Assembly (NCBI RefSeq): GCF_040801785.1
Contig: NZ_CP161805.1
Coordinates: 2,418,001 to 2,482,000, forward strand
Origin: Sulfitobacter sp. LCG007
GTDB lineage: Bacteria; Pseudomonadota; Alphaproteobacteria; Rhodobacterales; Rhodobacteraceae
DNA length: 64,000 nucleotides
Direction: 5' to 3'
Below, one piece after another: positions 37,882-46,806 of this stretch. How positions within the stretch are numbered: the stretch's first letter is position 1; every line of letters starts with the position of its first letter. Both the position numbers and the translations under genes were made by a program. The notes under the pieces were generated by a model that was given only the letters and a program-made list of their open reading frames with translations, was not told where the DNA came from and searched no databases.

Positions 37882-39147
37882 ATGAATCTCGATGTCGCCT
37901 CGCTGAAGAGTTCGGAATCGGCCCTCTCGGGATGCGGACCGATTCGACCCGAACCCGAGACGGCGACCCGCAGCGGGCTTCGTCACCGCATCTTCGAATG
38001 TGTGCGCGCGGCCGGCCAGGTGTCGCGCAGCGACGTGGCCAAGCAGCTGAAGGTCAGTCCCGCCTCGGTCACGGCACTCGTGGGCGAACTGCTTGAGCTT
38101 GGGCTTCTTCAGGAGGAAGGCGACACAACGCGGGAGACGACCCGGGGCCGCCCGCCGGTTGCGCTTTCGGTACGCCCGGACGCGGGCTATGTCGTGGGCA
38201 TCAAGCTCTCCCGAACCCGGCATACCGCAATCCTGGTCGACGCGGCCGGGCAGCCGCTTGCGCATTCCAGCCTCGAGGGTCTGCAACGAAAGCGCTCGCT
38301 GGCGCAGATCCTCACCGAGACCGGCCGGGTTCTCGACGACCTGCTGGCGCAGACCGGCCTTGCGCGCGCCGACCTCGCCTGCATCGGCATCGGACTACCC
38401 GGCATGATCGACCATGCAGCGGGACATATGGTCTGGTCCCCGCTGCTGACCGAGACCGACCGCCCGATCCGCGCCCTGGCCGAGGAACGCTTCGGGGTGC
38501 CGGTCGCCGTCGACAACGATGCCAACATCGTCACGCTGGCCGAACTCTGGTTCGGGATCGGCCGCGCGCTGCCGGATTTCGCCGTCATCACCATCGAGCA
38601 GGGCCTCGGGATGGGGCTTGTCATAAACCACCGTCTCTATCGCGGCGCCGGCGGACTGGGGATGGAGCTGGGCCACACCAAGGTGCAGATCGACGGGGCG
38701 CTCTGCGCCTGCGGACAGCGCGGCTGCCTCGAGGCCTATGTGGCCGACTACGCGCTGGTGCGCGAAGCCTCTACCGCGCTGGACCTTCCGGAGGCAGCCC
38801 CTGGCGGGCCGGACGTCGCGCTGCAACGGCTTTTCGAACAGGCCAAGGCGGGGAACGAGGCGGCGCGGGTGATCTTCCGCCGCGCCGGACGTTTTCTCGC
38901 CCTCGGAATGTCCAATGTCGTCAACCTTTTCGATCCCCCGCTGATCATCCTGTCCGGAGCACGCATGCAATACGACTATCTCTATGCCGACGAGGTACTG
39001 AGCGAGATGGACCAGCTCGCACTGGACCGCAACGCAGGGCCGCAACGGGTCGAGATCCACGCCTGGGGCGATCTCATGTGGGCCCATGGCGCGGCCGCGC
39101 TGGCCCTGTCGGAAATCGCCGATGCGATGGCGCAGCGCCAGACATGA
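37882..39147 (+). CDS. xylR: ROK-family transcriptional regulator of xylose genes
   Basis: A 421-residue ROK repressor. A winged helix occupies about residues 25-90 (IFECVRAAGQVSRSDVAKQL and TALVGELLELGLLQEEG). A sugar-kinase-like domain follows, with GIGLPGMIDH, VDNDANIVTLAELWFG and the zinc motif CACGQRGCLEAY. It is divergent from xylF and probably represses that operon until xylose binds. The start is uncertain: ATG 37882 and GTG 37870 are both possible and neither has a strong ribosome site. Its stop overlaps the next gene (ATGA), an unusual partner for a regulator. Confidence 0.87.
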   Translation: MNLDVASLKSSESALSGCGPIRPEPETATRSGLRHRIFECVRAAGQVSRSDVAKQLKVSPASVTALVGELLELGLLQEEGDTTRETTRGRPPVALSVRPDAGYVVGIKLSRTRHTAILVDAAGQPLAHSSLEGLQRKRSLAQILTETGRVLDDLLAQTGLARADLACIGIGLPGMIDHAAGHMVWSPLLTETDRPIRALAEERFGVPVAVDNDANIVTLAELWFGIGRALPDFAVITIEQGLGMGLVINHRLYRGAGGLGMELGHTKVQIDGALCACGQRGCLEAYVADYALVREASTALDLPEAAPGGPDVALQRLFEQAKAGNEAARVIFRRAGRFLALGMSNVVNLFDPPLIILSGARMQYDYLYADEVLSEMDQLALDRNAGPQRVEIHAWGDLMWAHGAAALALSEIADAMAQRQT

Positions 39148-40640
39148 GCTTTCCGCGCGTCCCCATCCCCGCCCTTCTCGTCGCCGCGCACCTGGTTCAG
39201 CCCGTTTCGGCCCAGGTGGCCTTCGAGGACGTTTCGCGAAACCTGCCCGAGCATGTCTACTTGGGCGGCTGGGAACATTTTGTCGGCGGCGGCGTCGCGG
39301 TGTTCGACTGCAATGGCGACGCCTTGCCCGACATGCTGGCGGCTGGCGGGGAAAGCCCTGCCATCCTGCTCGTCAACGAAGGTGAAATGAGGTTCTCACC
39401 GGCTCCGCTCCCCGAGATGGACCACACCACCGGGGCCTATCCGCTCGATGTCGACGGCGACGGCAACATCGACCTGATGGTGCTGCGGCTGGGCGAGAAC
39501 ATGCTGCTGCGGGGCGACGGTGCATGCGGATTCGCGCCGGCGAACGCCGACTGGGGCTTCGAGGGCGCAGACCGGTGGTCGACCGCCTTCTCGGCCACCT
39601 GGGAGGGCGACACGCTGGTGATGGCCGTGGGCAATTACGTCGACCGTCTCGACCCGGACGGCCCGTTCGAGGCCTGCGACCGCAATGACTTCTACCGGCA
39701 GCAGGACGGGCGGTTCACGCATGAGGTGCTCGAGCCCGGATATTGCGCCCTCTCGATGCTGTTTGCGCGCGACGCGACCGGAACGATGCGCCTGCGCATC
39801 TCGAATGACAGGCACTATTACATCCGGGACGGGCACGAACAGATGTACGACCTCGCGCAACGTCGCTTTCTGGGACCGCAGGACGGCTGGGCCGAGGTCA
39901 AGCTCTGGGGCATGGGCATCGCGAGCCGCGACATCACCGGCGATGGACGCGCCGAAGTGATGTTGACGTCGATGGGCGACCAATTGCTGCAGATCGCGGG
40001 CGCGGACGGCCTCTACCACGCCGCTCCCTATGCCATCGGTACCTATGCCCAGCGTCCGCATCTGGGGGATGACGGGCGGCCCTCGACCGGCTGGCACGCC
40101 GAATTCGGCGATCTCGACAATGACGGGCGGGCGGATCTCTTCATCGCAAAGGGCAATGTCGACCAGATGCCCGAGAACGCCATCGAGGATCCCAACAGCC
40201 TGCTGCTCCAGCAGCCGGACGGCACGTTCCGCGAAATCTCGGTCGAGGCCGGAGTCGCGAGCACGGCACGCTCGCGCGGGGCGGCGCTTGAGGACTTCGA
40301 CGGCGACGGCAGGCTCGACCTCGTGGTCGTCAACCGCCGGGCGCCGATCGAGCTTTACCGCAACGTGACCGAAGACACCGGGCACTGGCTGAAGGTCGCG
40401 CTGCGCCAGCCCGGGGTGAACAGCCGGGCCATAGGCGCAGTGGTCAGTGTCACGACTCCGGACGGCACCCAGGTGCAGGAAGTCACCGTCGGAGGTGGGC
40501 ACGCAGGCGGATCGGACGGGCCGCTTCATTTCGGCATCGGCGCGGCGCAGCGAATCGCCGTCAGCGTTGCGTGGCCGGACGGGCGCGTAACGGAAGTCGC
40601 GGATGTCGCGGCGGACCGCGTTCTTGTGCTGGAACCCTGA
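39144..40640 (+). CDS. CRTAC1-type exported FG-GAP/VCBS beta-propeller protein
   Basis: A 498-residue exported protein. A signal peptide (about 1-23, ending PVSAQ) precedes FEDVSRNLP. Repeated calcium-binding loops of the DxDxDGxxD type follow (LDVDGDGNIDLM, FGDLDNDGRADLF, LEDFDGDGRLDLV). The C-terminal ~110 residues resemble the ASPIC/UnbV domain (WLKVALRQPGVNSRAIGAVV ... VAWPDGRVTEV). The ATG overlaps the xylR stop (ATGA). It converges with a di-haem peroxidase 3 bp away. Its function is unknown; the fold suggests a periplasmic or surface ligand-binding propeller. Confidence 0.85.
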   Translation: MSFPRVPIPALLVAAHLVQPVSAQVAFEDVSRNLPEHVYLGGWEHFVGGGVAVFDCNGDALPDMLAAGGESPAILLVNEGEMRFSPAPLPEMDHTTGAYPLDVDGDGNIDLMVLRLGENMLLRGDGACGFAPANADWGFEGADRWSTAFSATWEGDTLVMAVGNYVDRLDPDGPFEACDRNDFYRQQDGRFTHEVLEPGYCALSMLFARDATGTMRLRISNDRHYYIRDGHEQMYDLAQRRFLGPQDGWAEVKLWGMGIASRDITGDGRAEVMLTSMGDQLLQIAGADGLYHAAPYAIGTYAQRPHLGDDGRPSTGWHAEFGDLDNDGRADLFIAKGNVDQMPENAIEDPNSLLLQQPDGTFREISVEAGVASTARSRGAALEDFDGDGRLDLVVVNRRAPIELYRNVTEDTGHWLKVALRQPGVNSRAIGAVVSVTTPDGTQVQEVTVGGGHAGGSDGPLHFGIGAAQRIAVSVAWPDGRVTEVADVAADRVLVLEP

Positions 40641-40643
40641 GCG

Positions 40644-41951
40644 TCAGCGTTCGACCGGCAGACCGCTCGGCACGGTGTCGGGAATGCCCAGCCGGCCGCC
40701 CAGCGCAACGGGATCGGAGAGCGTCCCGAGAAAGGCCACAAGCGCGGCGATCTGTCCGGGCGTCAGGTCGATCCCCGGCGCCGTGACCGAGGCGAGCAGA
40801 GCCTGCTGGTCCTGCGGGGTCTCGAAGTGCCTCCAGTCGTCTTTTGCGGGAAAGTCCGGCAGATGCACCTGCGCCGGATCGAAGCGGGCGAAGCCGGCAA
40901 CCGGATCGGCATGGTCGGCGATGAAGGCCGCCAGATCGGAATGGCTCCCGGTATGTCCGTAGGGCGCGGTCGCCGTCACGTTGCGCAGCGATGGCGTGCG
41001 GAAGGCATAGGCATCCTCGGCCCGCCCCGTCACCCGCATCCGGCCCACGTCTCGCACATGCGTCTCGAACCGCGCCGCCTTGCCCGGCCCGAACTGCGGC
41101 ACGCCCATGGCGTGGAAGTCATGGTCGGTCTGGAACGGGCCCGGATGGCAGGCGGCACAACCGGCCTCTCCGTAGAACAGCTCCATTCCTTCCCTTTCGT
41201 TCTCCGCGAGATCGCCCTCTCCACGCAGGAAGGCGTCGAACGGGCTGTCGTCGGAACGCCATTCGAACGCGACAAAGGCAGCGATGGCGTCGGAGAGATC
41301 GGTGAAGCCCGGCTCGGACTTGTCCGGAAAGGCGGCCGACAGAAGCGGGACGTAGCCGGGTGTGCCGGCTACGCGCGCGCTCAGCCTTGCCCACGCCCCG
41401 TCCGGCCCCGTGATCCGGCCCATTCTCACGCTCTGGCTGATGTCGTTCTCGCTGTAGTGCCCGGCCATCTCGTCCTGCGACAGCACCGGGAACATGGTCT
41501 GTGCGGACAACAGGTTCGCAAAGCCCATTGTCATTTCGCTGCCCATGGGCGTGCGAAGCCCGCCGGGCTTGGTCGGGTCCGCCTCGATCCTGCCGTCGTG
41601 GAAAAGGCGGGTGAATTCCCGCGCTCCGAGATTGAACAGCGCCGGGGAATGGCGCGGGATCCGCTCTTCGGGAATATCCTCGCTGCCCACATGTCGCTCG
41701 GGCCCAAGTCCGATGCCGCCTTCGCCGATACCAAGCGGCAGCCCGTCCGCGGTGCCGAAGCGCGGGTGATGGCAGGTGGCGCAGGAAATGTTGCGATTGC
41801 CCGACAGGATCGGGTCGTAGAAAAGCTTCTGCCCCAGCCGGACCTGCATAATGTCCACCGTGGCGTAGTCCGCATCCGTCACGGCCCTCGGCGTTTCCGC
41901 CGCTGCGACGCCTGCCAGAAGCCCGGCGGCCAGCATGATCAACCTGCGCAT
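40644..41951 (-). CDS. Di-haem cytochrome c peroxidase, MauG/CcpA family
   Basis: A 435-residue periplasmic protein with a signal peptide (MRRLIMLAAGLLAGVAAA). Two c-type haem sites are visible: CATCH (57-61) and CAACH (265-269). Family features include LGQKLFYDPILSGNRNISC and a C-terminal PTGxLTPGQIAALVAFLGTLSDP-like end. It could reduce H2O2 or, like MauG, oxidise a protein or small-molecule partner. It converges with the CRTAC1-type gene (3 bp between stops) and shares a strand with an HpaR-type regulator 102 bp upstream. Physiological substrate unknown. Confidence 0.88.
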   Translation of the reverse strand: MRRLIMLAAGLLAGVAAAETPRAVTDADYATVDIMQVRLGQKLFYDPILSGNRNISCATCHHPRFGTADGLPLGIGEGGIGLGPERHVGSEDIPEERIPRHSPALFNLGAREFTRLFHDGRIEADPTKPGGLRTPMGSEMTMGFANLLSAQTMFPVLSQDEMAGHYSENDISQSVRMGRITGPDGAWARLSARVAGTPGYVPLLSAAFPDKSEPGFTDLSDAIAAFVAFEWRSDDSPFDAFLRGEGDLAENEREGMELFYGEAGCAACHPGPFQTDHDFHAMGVPQFGPGKAARFETHVRDVGRMRVTGRAEDAYAFRTPSLRNVTATAPYGHTGSHSDLAAFIADHADPVAGFARFDPAQVHLPDFPAKDDWRHFETPQDQQALLASVTAPGIDLTPGQIAALVAFLGTLSDPVALGGRLGIPDTVPSGLPVER

Positions 41952-42053
41952 CGTCCTCCCTTCGCCGGTCGCCGAGTCGCGCGCCGGACCTTTGGGCGCG
42001 ACTATGATCCGCATTCCCCATCGCGCACAAGCGGCGCGGCGCGCCATCTGCCT

Positions 42054-42521
42054 TCAATCGCGGGGACAGGTCTCGTCCGGCAGTTCAAGCAGGGCGATAT
42101 CCTCGAGCAGGTCGAGCAGATCTTCCACCCGCTCCGCCCCGAACCGCCTCTCGAAGTCATCGAAGATCGCCGTGCAGGCTTTCGAATGGGCCTTGATCAG
42201 CGCATCCCCCCCCTCGGCCACGGCGACGATCGACTTGCGCCCGTCCCTTTCATCTCGCATGCGATGCACGAGACCTTCCGCTTCCATTGAAACGAGCATG
42301 CGTGTCAGGCTGGGCAAGAGCAGGCAGCTCGCGTTGGCGAGCGCCGTGCCCTCCATCGGCCCGAGTTCGTTCAGGACACGCAGGACGCGGTATTTCTGTT
42401 CGGTCAGCCCGCTTGGTTGCAGCATCTCGCGGACCGGGACCATCATCCTCTCGCGCGCCCTCAGCATCGCGATGGGCAGCGATTGCGCGCGGCGGTGGAA
42501 GAGACGGGGTTTCTTCGCCAT
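42054..42521 (-). CDS. HpaR-type MarR transcriptional regulator
   Basis: A 155-residue winged-helix repressor. The N-terminus PRLFHRRAQSLPIAMLRARERMM and the HTH LTEQKYRVLRVLNELGPMEGTAL with SCLLLPSLTRMLVSMEAEGLV match the homoprotocatechuate-operon regulator HpaR, a MarR subgroup that senses aromatic acids. The start ATG 42521 has AAGG 6 bases upstream; the frame extends upstream but without protein-like sequence. It is divergent from an aromatic amino acid decarboxylase gene (93 bp), the likely target, and may also affect the peroxidase gene behind it. Confidence 0.85.
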   Translation of the reverse strand: MAKKPRLFHRRAQSLPIAMLRARERMMVPVREMLQPSGLTEQKYRVLRVLNELGPMEGTALANASCLLLPSLTRMLVSMEAEGLVHRMRDERDGRKSIVAVAEGGDALIKAHSKACTAIFDDFERRFGAERVEDLLDLLEDIALLELPDETCPRD

Positions 42522-42614
42522 GGTGCGCCTTATCGCATGGCACCCGTTTGCAAGACAACGAGTTTTGCGGCTAGGAACCGCCTCAGCATTGCTGTGACAG
42601 AAGGAGGACCGCCG

Positions 42615-44033
42615 GTGAGATGGGACCAGTTTGCGACATGGGGCCGCCGGGCGGCGGACTGGGCGGCGGCCTATCACGCCGGCCTGCGCGACCGCCCGGT
42701 GCGGGCGCAGTCGGCACCGGGCGATGTGCTGGGCACCCTGCCCTCATCCGCGCCCGAACGCCCCGAAGGGATGGAAGCGATCCTCGCGGATTTCGAAACC
42801 GTCCTGATGCCGGCGATGACCCACTGGCAGCACCCGCGTTTCTTCGCCTATTTCCCGGCCAATGCGGCCCCGGTCTCGGTGCTGGCCGAGTTCTACGTCA
42901 GCGCCATCGCCGCGCAATGCATGCTCTGGCAGACCTCCCCCGCCGCAACGGAGCTCGAAACCCGCGTCACCGACTGGATGCGCCAGGCCGTCGGCCTGCC
43001 CGAAGGCTATGCCGGAGTCATCCAGGACAGCGCGTCCTCGGCCACGCTCTGCGCCGTCCTGACCATGCGCGAGAAGGCGCTCGACTGGCGGGGCAACCGG
43101 ACCGGTCTCGCGGGCGAGCCGGCCGTGCGCATCTACTGTTCGGCCGAGGTGCATACCTCCATCGACCGGGCGATCTGGATCTCGGGCATCGGCGAAGAGA
43201 ACCTTGTGCGCATCCCGACCAAGGGCCCCTGGCGATCAATGGATGCAGATGCCCTGCGTGCGGCCATCGCAGCGGACCGGGACGCGGGCCATCTGCCTGC
43301 CGGCGTGATCGCGAGCACCGGAGGCACCAGCGTCGGGGGCTCCGACCATCTCGACGCCGTCTTGACCGTCGCGCGCGACGAGGGGCTGATGAGCCATGTC
43401 GACGCGGCCTGGGCGGGCGCCGCGATGATCTGCACGGAACACCGGACCTACTGGAAGGGAATCGAGCTTGCCGACAGCGTGGTCTTCAACCCGCACAAGT
43501 GGCTCGGCGCGCAGTTCGACTGCACCACGCATTACCTGCGCAACCCCGAGGACCTCGTGCGGACGCTGGCCATCCAGCCGGAATTCCTCAGGACCCACGG
43601 GCGCGACGGGATCATCAACTATTCGGAATGGTCCGTCCCGCTCGGGCGGCGTTTCCGGGCGCTGAAGCTGTGGTTCCTGCTCAGGGCGCATGGGCTCGAA
43701 GGTCTCCGCGAGATGATCCGCAATCACGTGGCCTGGTCGCAGGGTTTGGCTGGGCGGATCGGTGCAACGCGAGACTTCGAGATCGTCACCGACCCGATAC
43801 TTTCGCTCTTCACCTTCCGCTTCGCCCCGGCGGGAGTCGAGGATCTGGACGACCTGAACCAGCGGCTGGTGGCGGCGATCAACGACGACGGGCGGATCTA
43901 CCTGACCCAGACGCGCGTCGACGGACGCATCGCCATCCGCTTCCAGGCCGGCGCGTTCACCACGACCGAGGCGGACGTGGCCATGGCCTATGAGGTGATC
44001 ACGGAACTCGCGGCGGGGCTGTCGGCCCGCTGA
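42615..44033 (+). CDS. PLP-dependent aromatic-L-amino-acid decarboxylase (group II)
   Basis: A 472-residue decarboxylase from a GTG start at 42615, with AAGGAGG 7 bases upstream. Key residues: H180 (stacks on PLP, in AEVHTSIDRA), D263 in HVDAAWAGAA, and the PLP lysine K295 in VFNPHKWLGAQ. PLGRRFRALKLWF matches animal DOPA/tryptophan decarboxylases. It would convert Phe, Tyr, Trp or DOPA to the amine. It is divergent from an HpaR-type regulator, and its stop abuts the matB stop tail to tail (TGATCA). Exact substrate preference is not visible. Confidence 0.92.
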   Translation: MRWDQFATWGRRAADWAAAYHAGLRDRPVRAQSAPGDVLGTLPSSAPERPEGMEAILADFETVLMPAMTHWQHPRFFAYFPANAAPVSVLAEFYVSAIAAQCMLWQTSPAATELETRVTDWMRQAVGLPEGYAGVIQDSASSATLCAVLTMREKALDWRGNRTGLAGEPAVRIYCSAEVHTSIDRAIWISGIGEENLVRIPTKGPWRSMDADALRAAIAADRDAGHLPAGVIASTGGTSVGGSDHLDAVLTVARDEGLMSHVDAAWAGAAMICTEHRTYWKGIELADSVVFNPHKWLGAQFDCTTHYLRNPEDLVRTLAIQPEFLRTHGRDGIINYSEWSVPLGRRFRALKLWFLLRAHGLEGLREMIRNHVAWSQGLAGRIGATRDFEIVTDPILSLFTFRFAPAGVEDLDDLNQRLVAAINDDGRIYLTQTRVDGRIAIRFQAGAFTTTEADVAMAYEVITELAAGLSAR

Positions 44034-45548
44034 TCAGGCGAAGGATTTGCCGTAGGTTTCGCGAAGGGCGTTCTTCTGGACCTTGCCCATGGTGTTGCGC
44101 GGCAGTTCCTCGACGATCTCGTAGGCGCGCGGCTGCTTGAAACCGGCCAGCGCCTCGGCCACGGCGGCCTTGATCGCGGATATGTCCGGGCTGGCACCGT
44201 TCTGCGCCACCAGCACCGCCACGACGCTTTCGCCGAAATCCGGATGGGGCACGCCGATCACGGCGCTTTCGAGCACGCCGGGCTGCTCGTCCAGCACCAG
44301 CTCGATCTCCTTCGGGTAGATGTTGTAACCACCCGAAATGATCAGATCCTTGTTGCGTCCGATGATGTGGACATAGCCGTCCTCATCCATCTTCCCCAGA
44401 TCGCCGGTGATGAAGAAACCGTCCGCGCGCAGCTCCTCCCGCGTCTTCTCGGGCATCTGCCAGTAGCCCTTGAAGACATTCTCCCCGCGCACCTCGATCT
44501 GTCCGATCTCACCTTTGGCCAGCTCTTCGCCCGTGGCGGGGTCCGTCACCTTCAGCTCGACGCCGGGCAGCGGGAAGCCGACGGTCCCTGCACGGCGGTC
44601 GCCCTCATAGGGGTTCGAGGTGTTCATGTTGGTCTCGGTCATCCCGTAGCGCTCGAGGATACGATGGCCCGTGCGGTCCTCGAATTCGGTGTGGGTCTCG
44701 GCCAGCAGCGGCGCGGATCCGGACACGAAGAGGCGCATGTGCGCCACGAGGTCGCGATCGAAACGCGCATCTCCCAGCAGGCGCGTGTAGAAGGTCGGCA
44801 CGCCCATCATCGCCGTCGCCTTCGGCAGCGAGCCGATCATCTGGTCGAGATCGAACTTCGGGCAGAAGATCATCGCCCCTCCGGCGAGAAGCGATACATT
44901 CGTTGCCACGAAAAGCCCGTGGGTGTGAAAGATCGGCAGGGCGTGCAGAAGCACGTCGGTTTCGGTGAAGCGCCAGTAGTCCTTCAGCACCTGCGCGTTC
45001 GACAGCAGGTTCGTCTGGGTCAGCATCGCCCCCTTCGAGCGCCCGGTGGTTCCGGAGGTGTAGAGGAAGGCCGCCAGATCGTCGGGCTTGCGCGCCACCG
45101 TCTCGAAGGTGTCGGGCCGGTCCGCGGCGATGTCGGGAAAGCTACCCGCCTCATCCGCCCCCAGCGTCTCGATCCGGGCATCGCACCCTTGCGCAACAGG
45201 AAGCAGCTCATCGCGCGAGAGCGGATCGCAGACCAGCAGCTTCGCGCCGGAATCGGAGAGGAAATAGGTGACCTCGGAAGCGGTATAGGCGGTATTGAGC
45301 GGCAGGTAGATCACGCCGGCCTGGACGCAGGCGGCATAGAGCGCAAGCGCCGAGGGCGATTTCGGCACCTGTGCGACCATCCGGTCGCCCGGCTCCAACC
45401 CGCAGGCGACAAGCGCGTGCGCAAAGCGGGCGGCGCGCTTCAGGAAATCGCCATAGCTGATCTGCGCGCCGCTCTCTGGGTCGATCAGGAAGGGCGCGTC
45501 GCTGTCGACATGCGGGGCGAAAAGGGCGTCATACAGGGGATTTTTCAT
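44034..45548 (-). CDS. matB: Malonyl-CoA synthetase
   Basis: A 504-residue AMP-forming CoA ligase that makes malonyl-CoA from malonate. The AMP motif is LYTSGTTGRSKGAML, the substrate region MMGVPTFYTRLLG, followed by LERYGMTETNMNTSNPYEGDRR, and the catalytic lysine lies in LPRNTMGKVQKN. These agree with MatB rather than general acyl-CoA synthetases. Its start lies 20 bp inside matA, so the two are coupled. Context (MatA, TRAP transporter, MatR) supports a malonate role. Confidence 0.94.
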   Translation of the reverse strand: MKNPLYDALFAPHVDSDAPFLIDPESGAQISYGDFLKRAARFAHALVACGLEPGDRMVAQVPKSPSALALYAACVQAGVIYLPLNTAYTASEVTYFLSDSGAKLLVCDPLSRDELLPVAQGCDARIETLGADEAGSFPDIAADRPDTFETVARKPDDLAAFLYTSGTTGRSKGAMLTQTNLLSNAQVLKDYWRFTETDVLLHALPIFHTHGLFVATNVSLLAGGAMIFCPKFDLDQMIGSLPKATAMMGVPTFYTRLLGDARFDRDLVAHMRLFVSGSAPLLAETHTEFEDRTGHRILERYGMTETNMNTSNPYEGDRRAGTVGFPLPGVELKVTDPATGEELAKGEIGQIEVRGENVFKGYWQMPEKTREELRADGFFITGDLGKMDEDGYVHIIGRNKDLIISGGYNIYPKEIELVLDEQPGVLESAVIGVPHPDFGESVVAVLVAQNGASPDISAIKAAVAEALAGFKQPRAYEIVEELPRNTMGKVQKNALRETYGKSFA

Positions 45549-46806
45549 TCACTTCACTCTCGGAGACGAGGGTTTTGCCCGCCGCGGCGAGACTGCGCAG
45601 TTCGCCCGAGGCCGCGACGGCACCGGAGGTGGCGAACCCCTCGTGGTTCTGCGTGATCCGGTCGAGGTCGTAGAGGTAGTTCACCATCGCCCCGCCCGAC
45701 TGCGCGATCCCTTTGGGCGAGGTGTCCGCCCCGGCATGCACCTTGTAGACCGACGCGCCGTTGCCGAGGTGAAAGCGCGCCACCGGATCGCGCGGGAGAC
45801 CCTTGGCGGATTTGATGTCGAGCAGATAATGCGCCGCTACCTGACGCAGGGCATCGCCGTTCGGCGCGCCGAGGGCCGGGGCGTCATCCTTTACCCAGCC
45901 CATAAGGCCAGGGATCGGCGACAGGGTCACGAAAGTCTTGATGTTGGGCAGCTCGGCGGAAAGGTCGCTCGCCACCTGCTTGATCAGCGAGTTCCCGAAG
46001 GAGACGCCCGCAAGGCCCGCCTGGCAGTTCGAGATCGAATAGAACACCGCCGTATCCGCTTCCCCGGCCCCGATCTCGGTGCGGTCTTCTGCCAGCAGGG
46101 CCTGTATCGAGCCGGGTACCCCGCGCGTCAGCGCGACCTCGACAAAGATCAGCGGTTCCCCGGGCATGGAGGGGTGAAAGAAGGCAAAGCAGCGCCTGTC
46201 GACGGGTTTGAGCCTGCGCCGCAGGTCTTCCCAGTTGTGGATCGCGTGCACGGCCTCATAGGCGATGATCTTGTCCAGAAGCGTCGCCGCCGTGTCCCAG
46301 TTGATCGGGCGCAGCACCAGAAAGCCGCGGTTGAACCAGGACGCGAAGAGATGCTGGAAATCCAGATCAAGTGCCGCGCATTCAGGATGGTCCCGCGTGA
46401 ATTCCAGCAGGTCGCGCCGCATCGCGACCAGCCGCGCCGTGCCGCCGGGCAGCCGGTTCAGGCGGCGGATCAGCTCCTGGCGGGGCGGCTCGGCGGCGCT
46501 GGCGAAGGCGCGGTAGGTTTCCTTGCCCGGGCTGGCCTCATAGGCGTCGAGCGCCGACCGAAGCCGCGCAGGGTCGAGATCGAGCTCGCGCGCAATCGTG
46601 CGGAAGAAGTCGCGCTTGCCATCCCTGTCGAGCGCCTCGTAGCGCTCGAAGATCTGCTTGGCGATGGCCAGCCCCGAAATCTCTCCCGATCCGCTCAGCA
46701 GTTCGGCCACGAGCTTGGGCATGGTGAGGTTGCGTCCCGCCAGCCGGGGCACGCTGCGCACGCCACGGTCGAGAAGGGTGGACAACATGTCTCCGAGAAC
46801 GCTCAT
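45529..46806 (-). CDS. matA: Malonyl-CoA decarboxylase
   Basis: A 425-residue enzyme releasing CO2 from malonyl-CoA to give acetyl-CoA. The N-terminal helical domain (1-~160) is followed by a GNAT-like catalytic domain. That domain has NRGFLVLRPINWDTPA-like sequence, CFAFFHPSMPGEPLIFVEVALT, VFYSISNCQAGLAGVSFGN and FVTLSPIPGLMGW. HLGNGASVYKVH near the C-terminus carries the catalytic His. ATG 46806 overlaps the dctM stop (ATGA) and matB starts within its last codons. With MatB it turns imported malonate into acetyl-CoA. Confidence 0.95.
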   Translation of the reverse strand: MSVLGDMLSTLLDRGVRSVPRLAGRNLTMPKLVAELLSGSGEISGLAIAKQIFERYEALDRDGKRDFFRTIARELDLDPARLRSALDAYEASPGKETYRAFASAAEPPRQELIRRLNRLPGGTARLVAMRRDLLEFTRDHPECAALDLDFQHLFASWFNRGFLVLRPINWDTAATLLDKIIAYEAVHAIHNWEDLRRRLKPVDRRCFAFFHPSMPGEPLIFVEVALTRGVPGSIQALLAEDRTEIGAGEADTAVFYSISNCQAGLAGVSFGNSLIKQVASDLSAELPNIKTFVTLSPIPGLMGWVKDDAPALGAPNGDALRQVAAHYLLDIKSAKGLPRDPVARFHLGNGASVYKVHAGADTSPKGIAQSGGAMVNYLYDLDRITQNHEGFATSGAVAASGELRSLAAAGKTLVSESEVNEKSPV

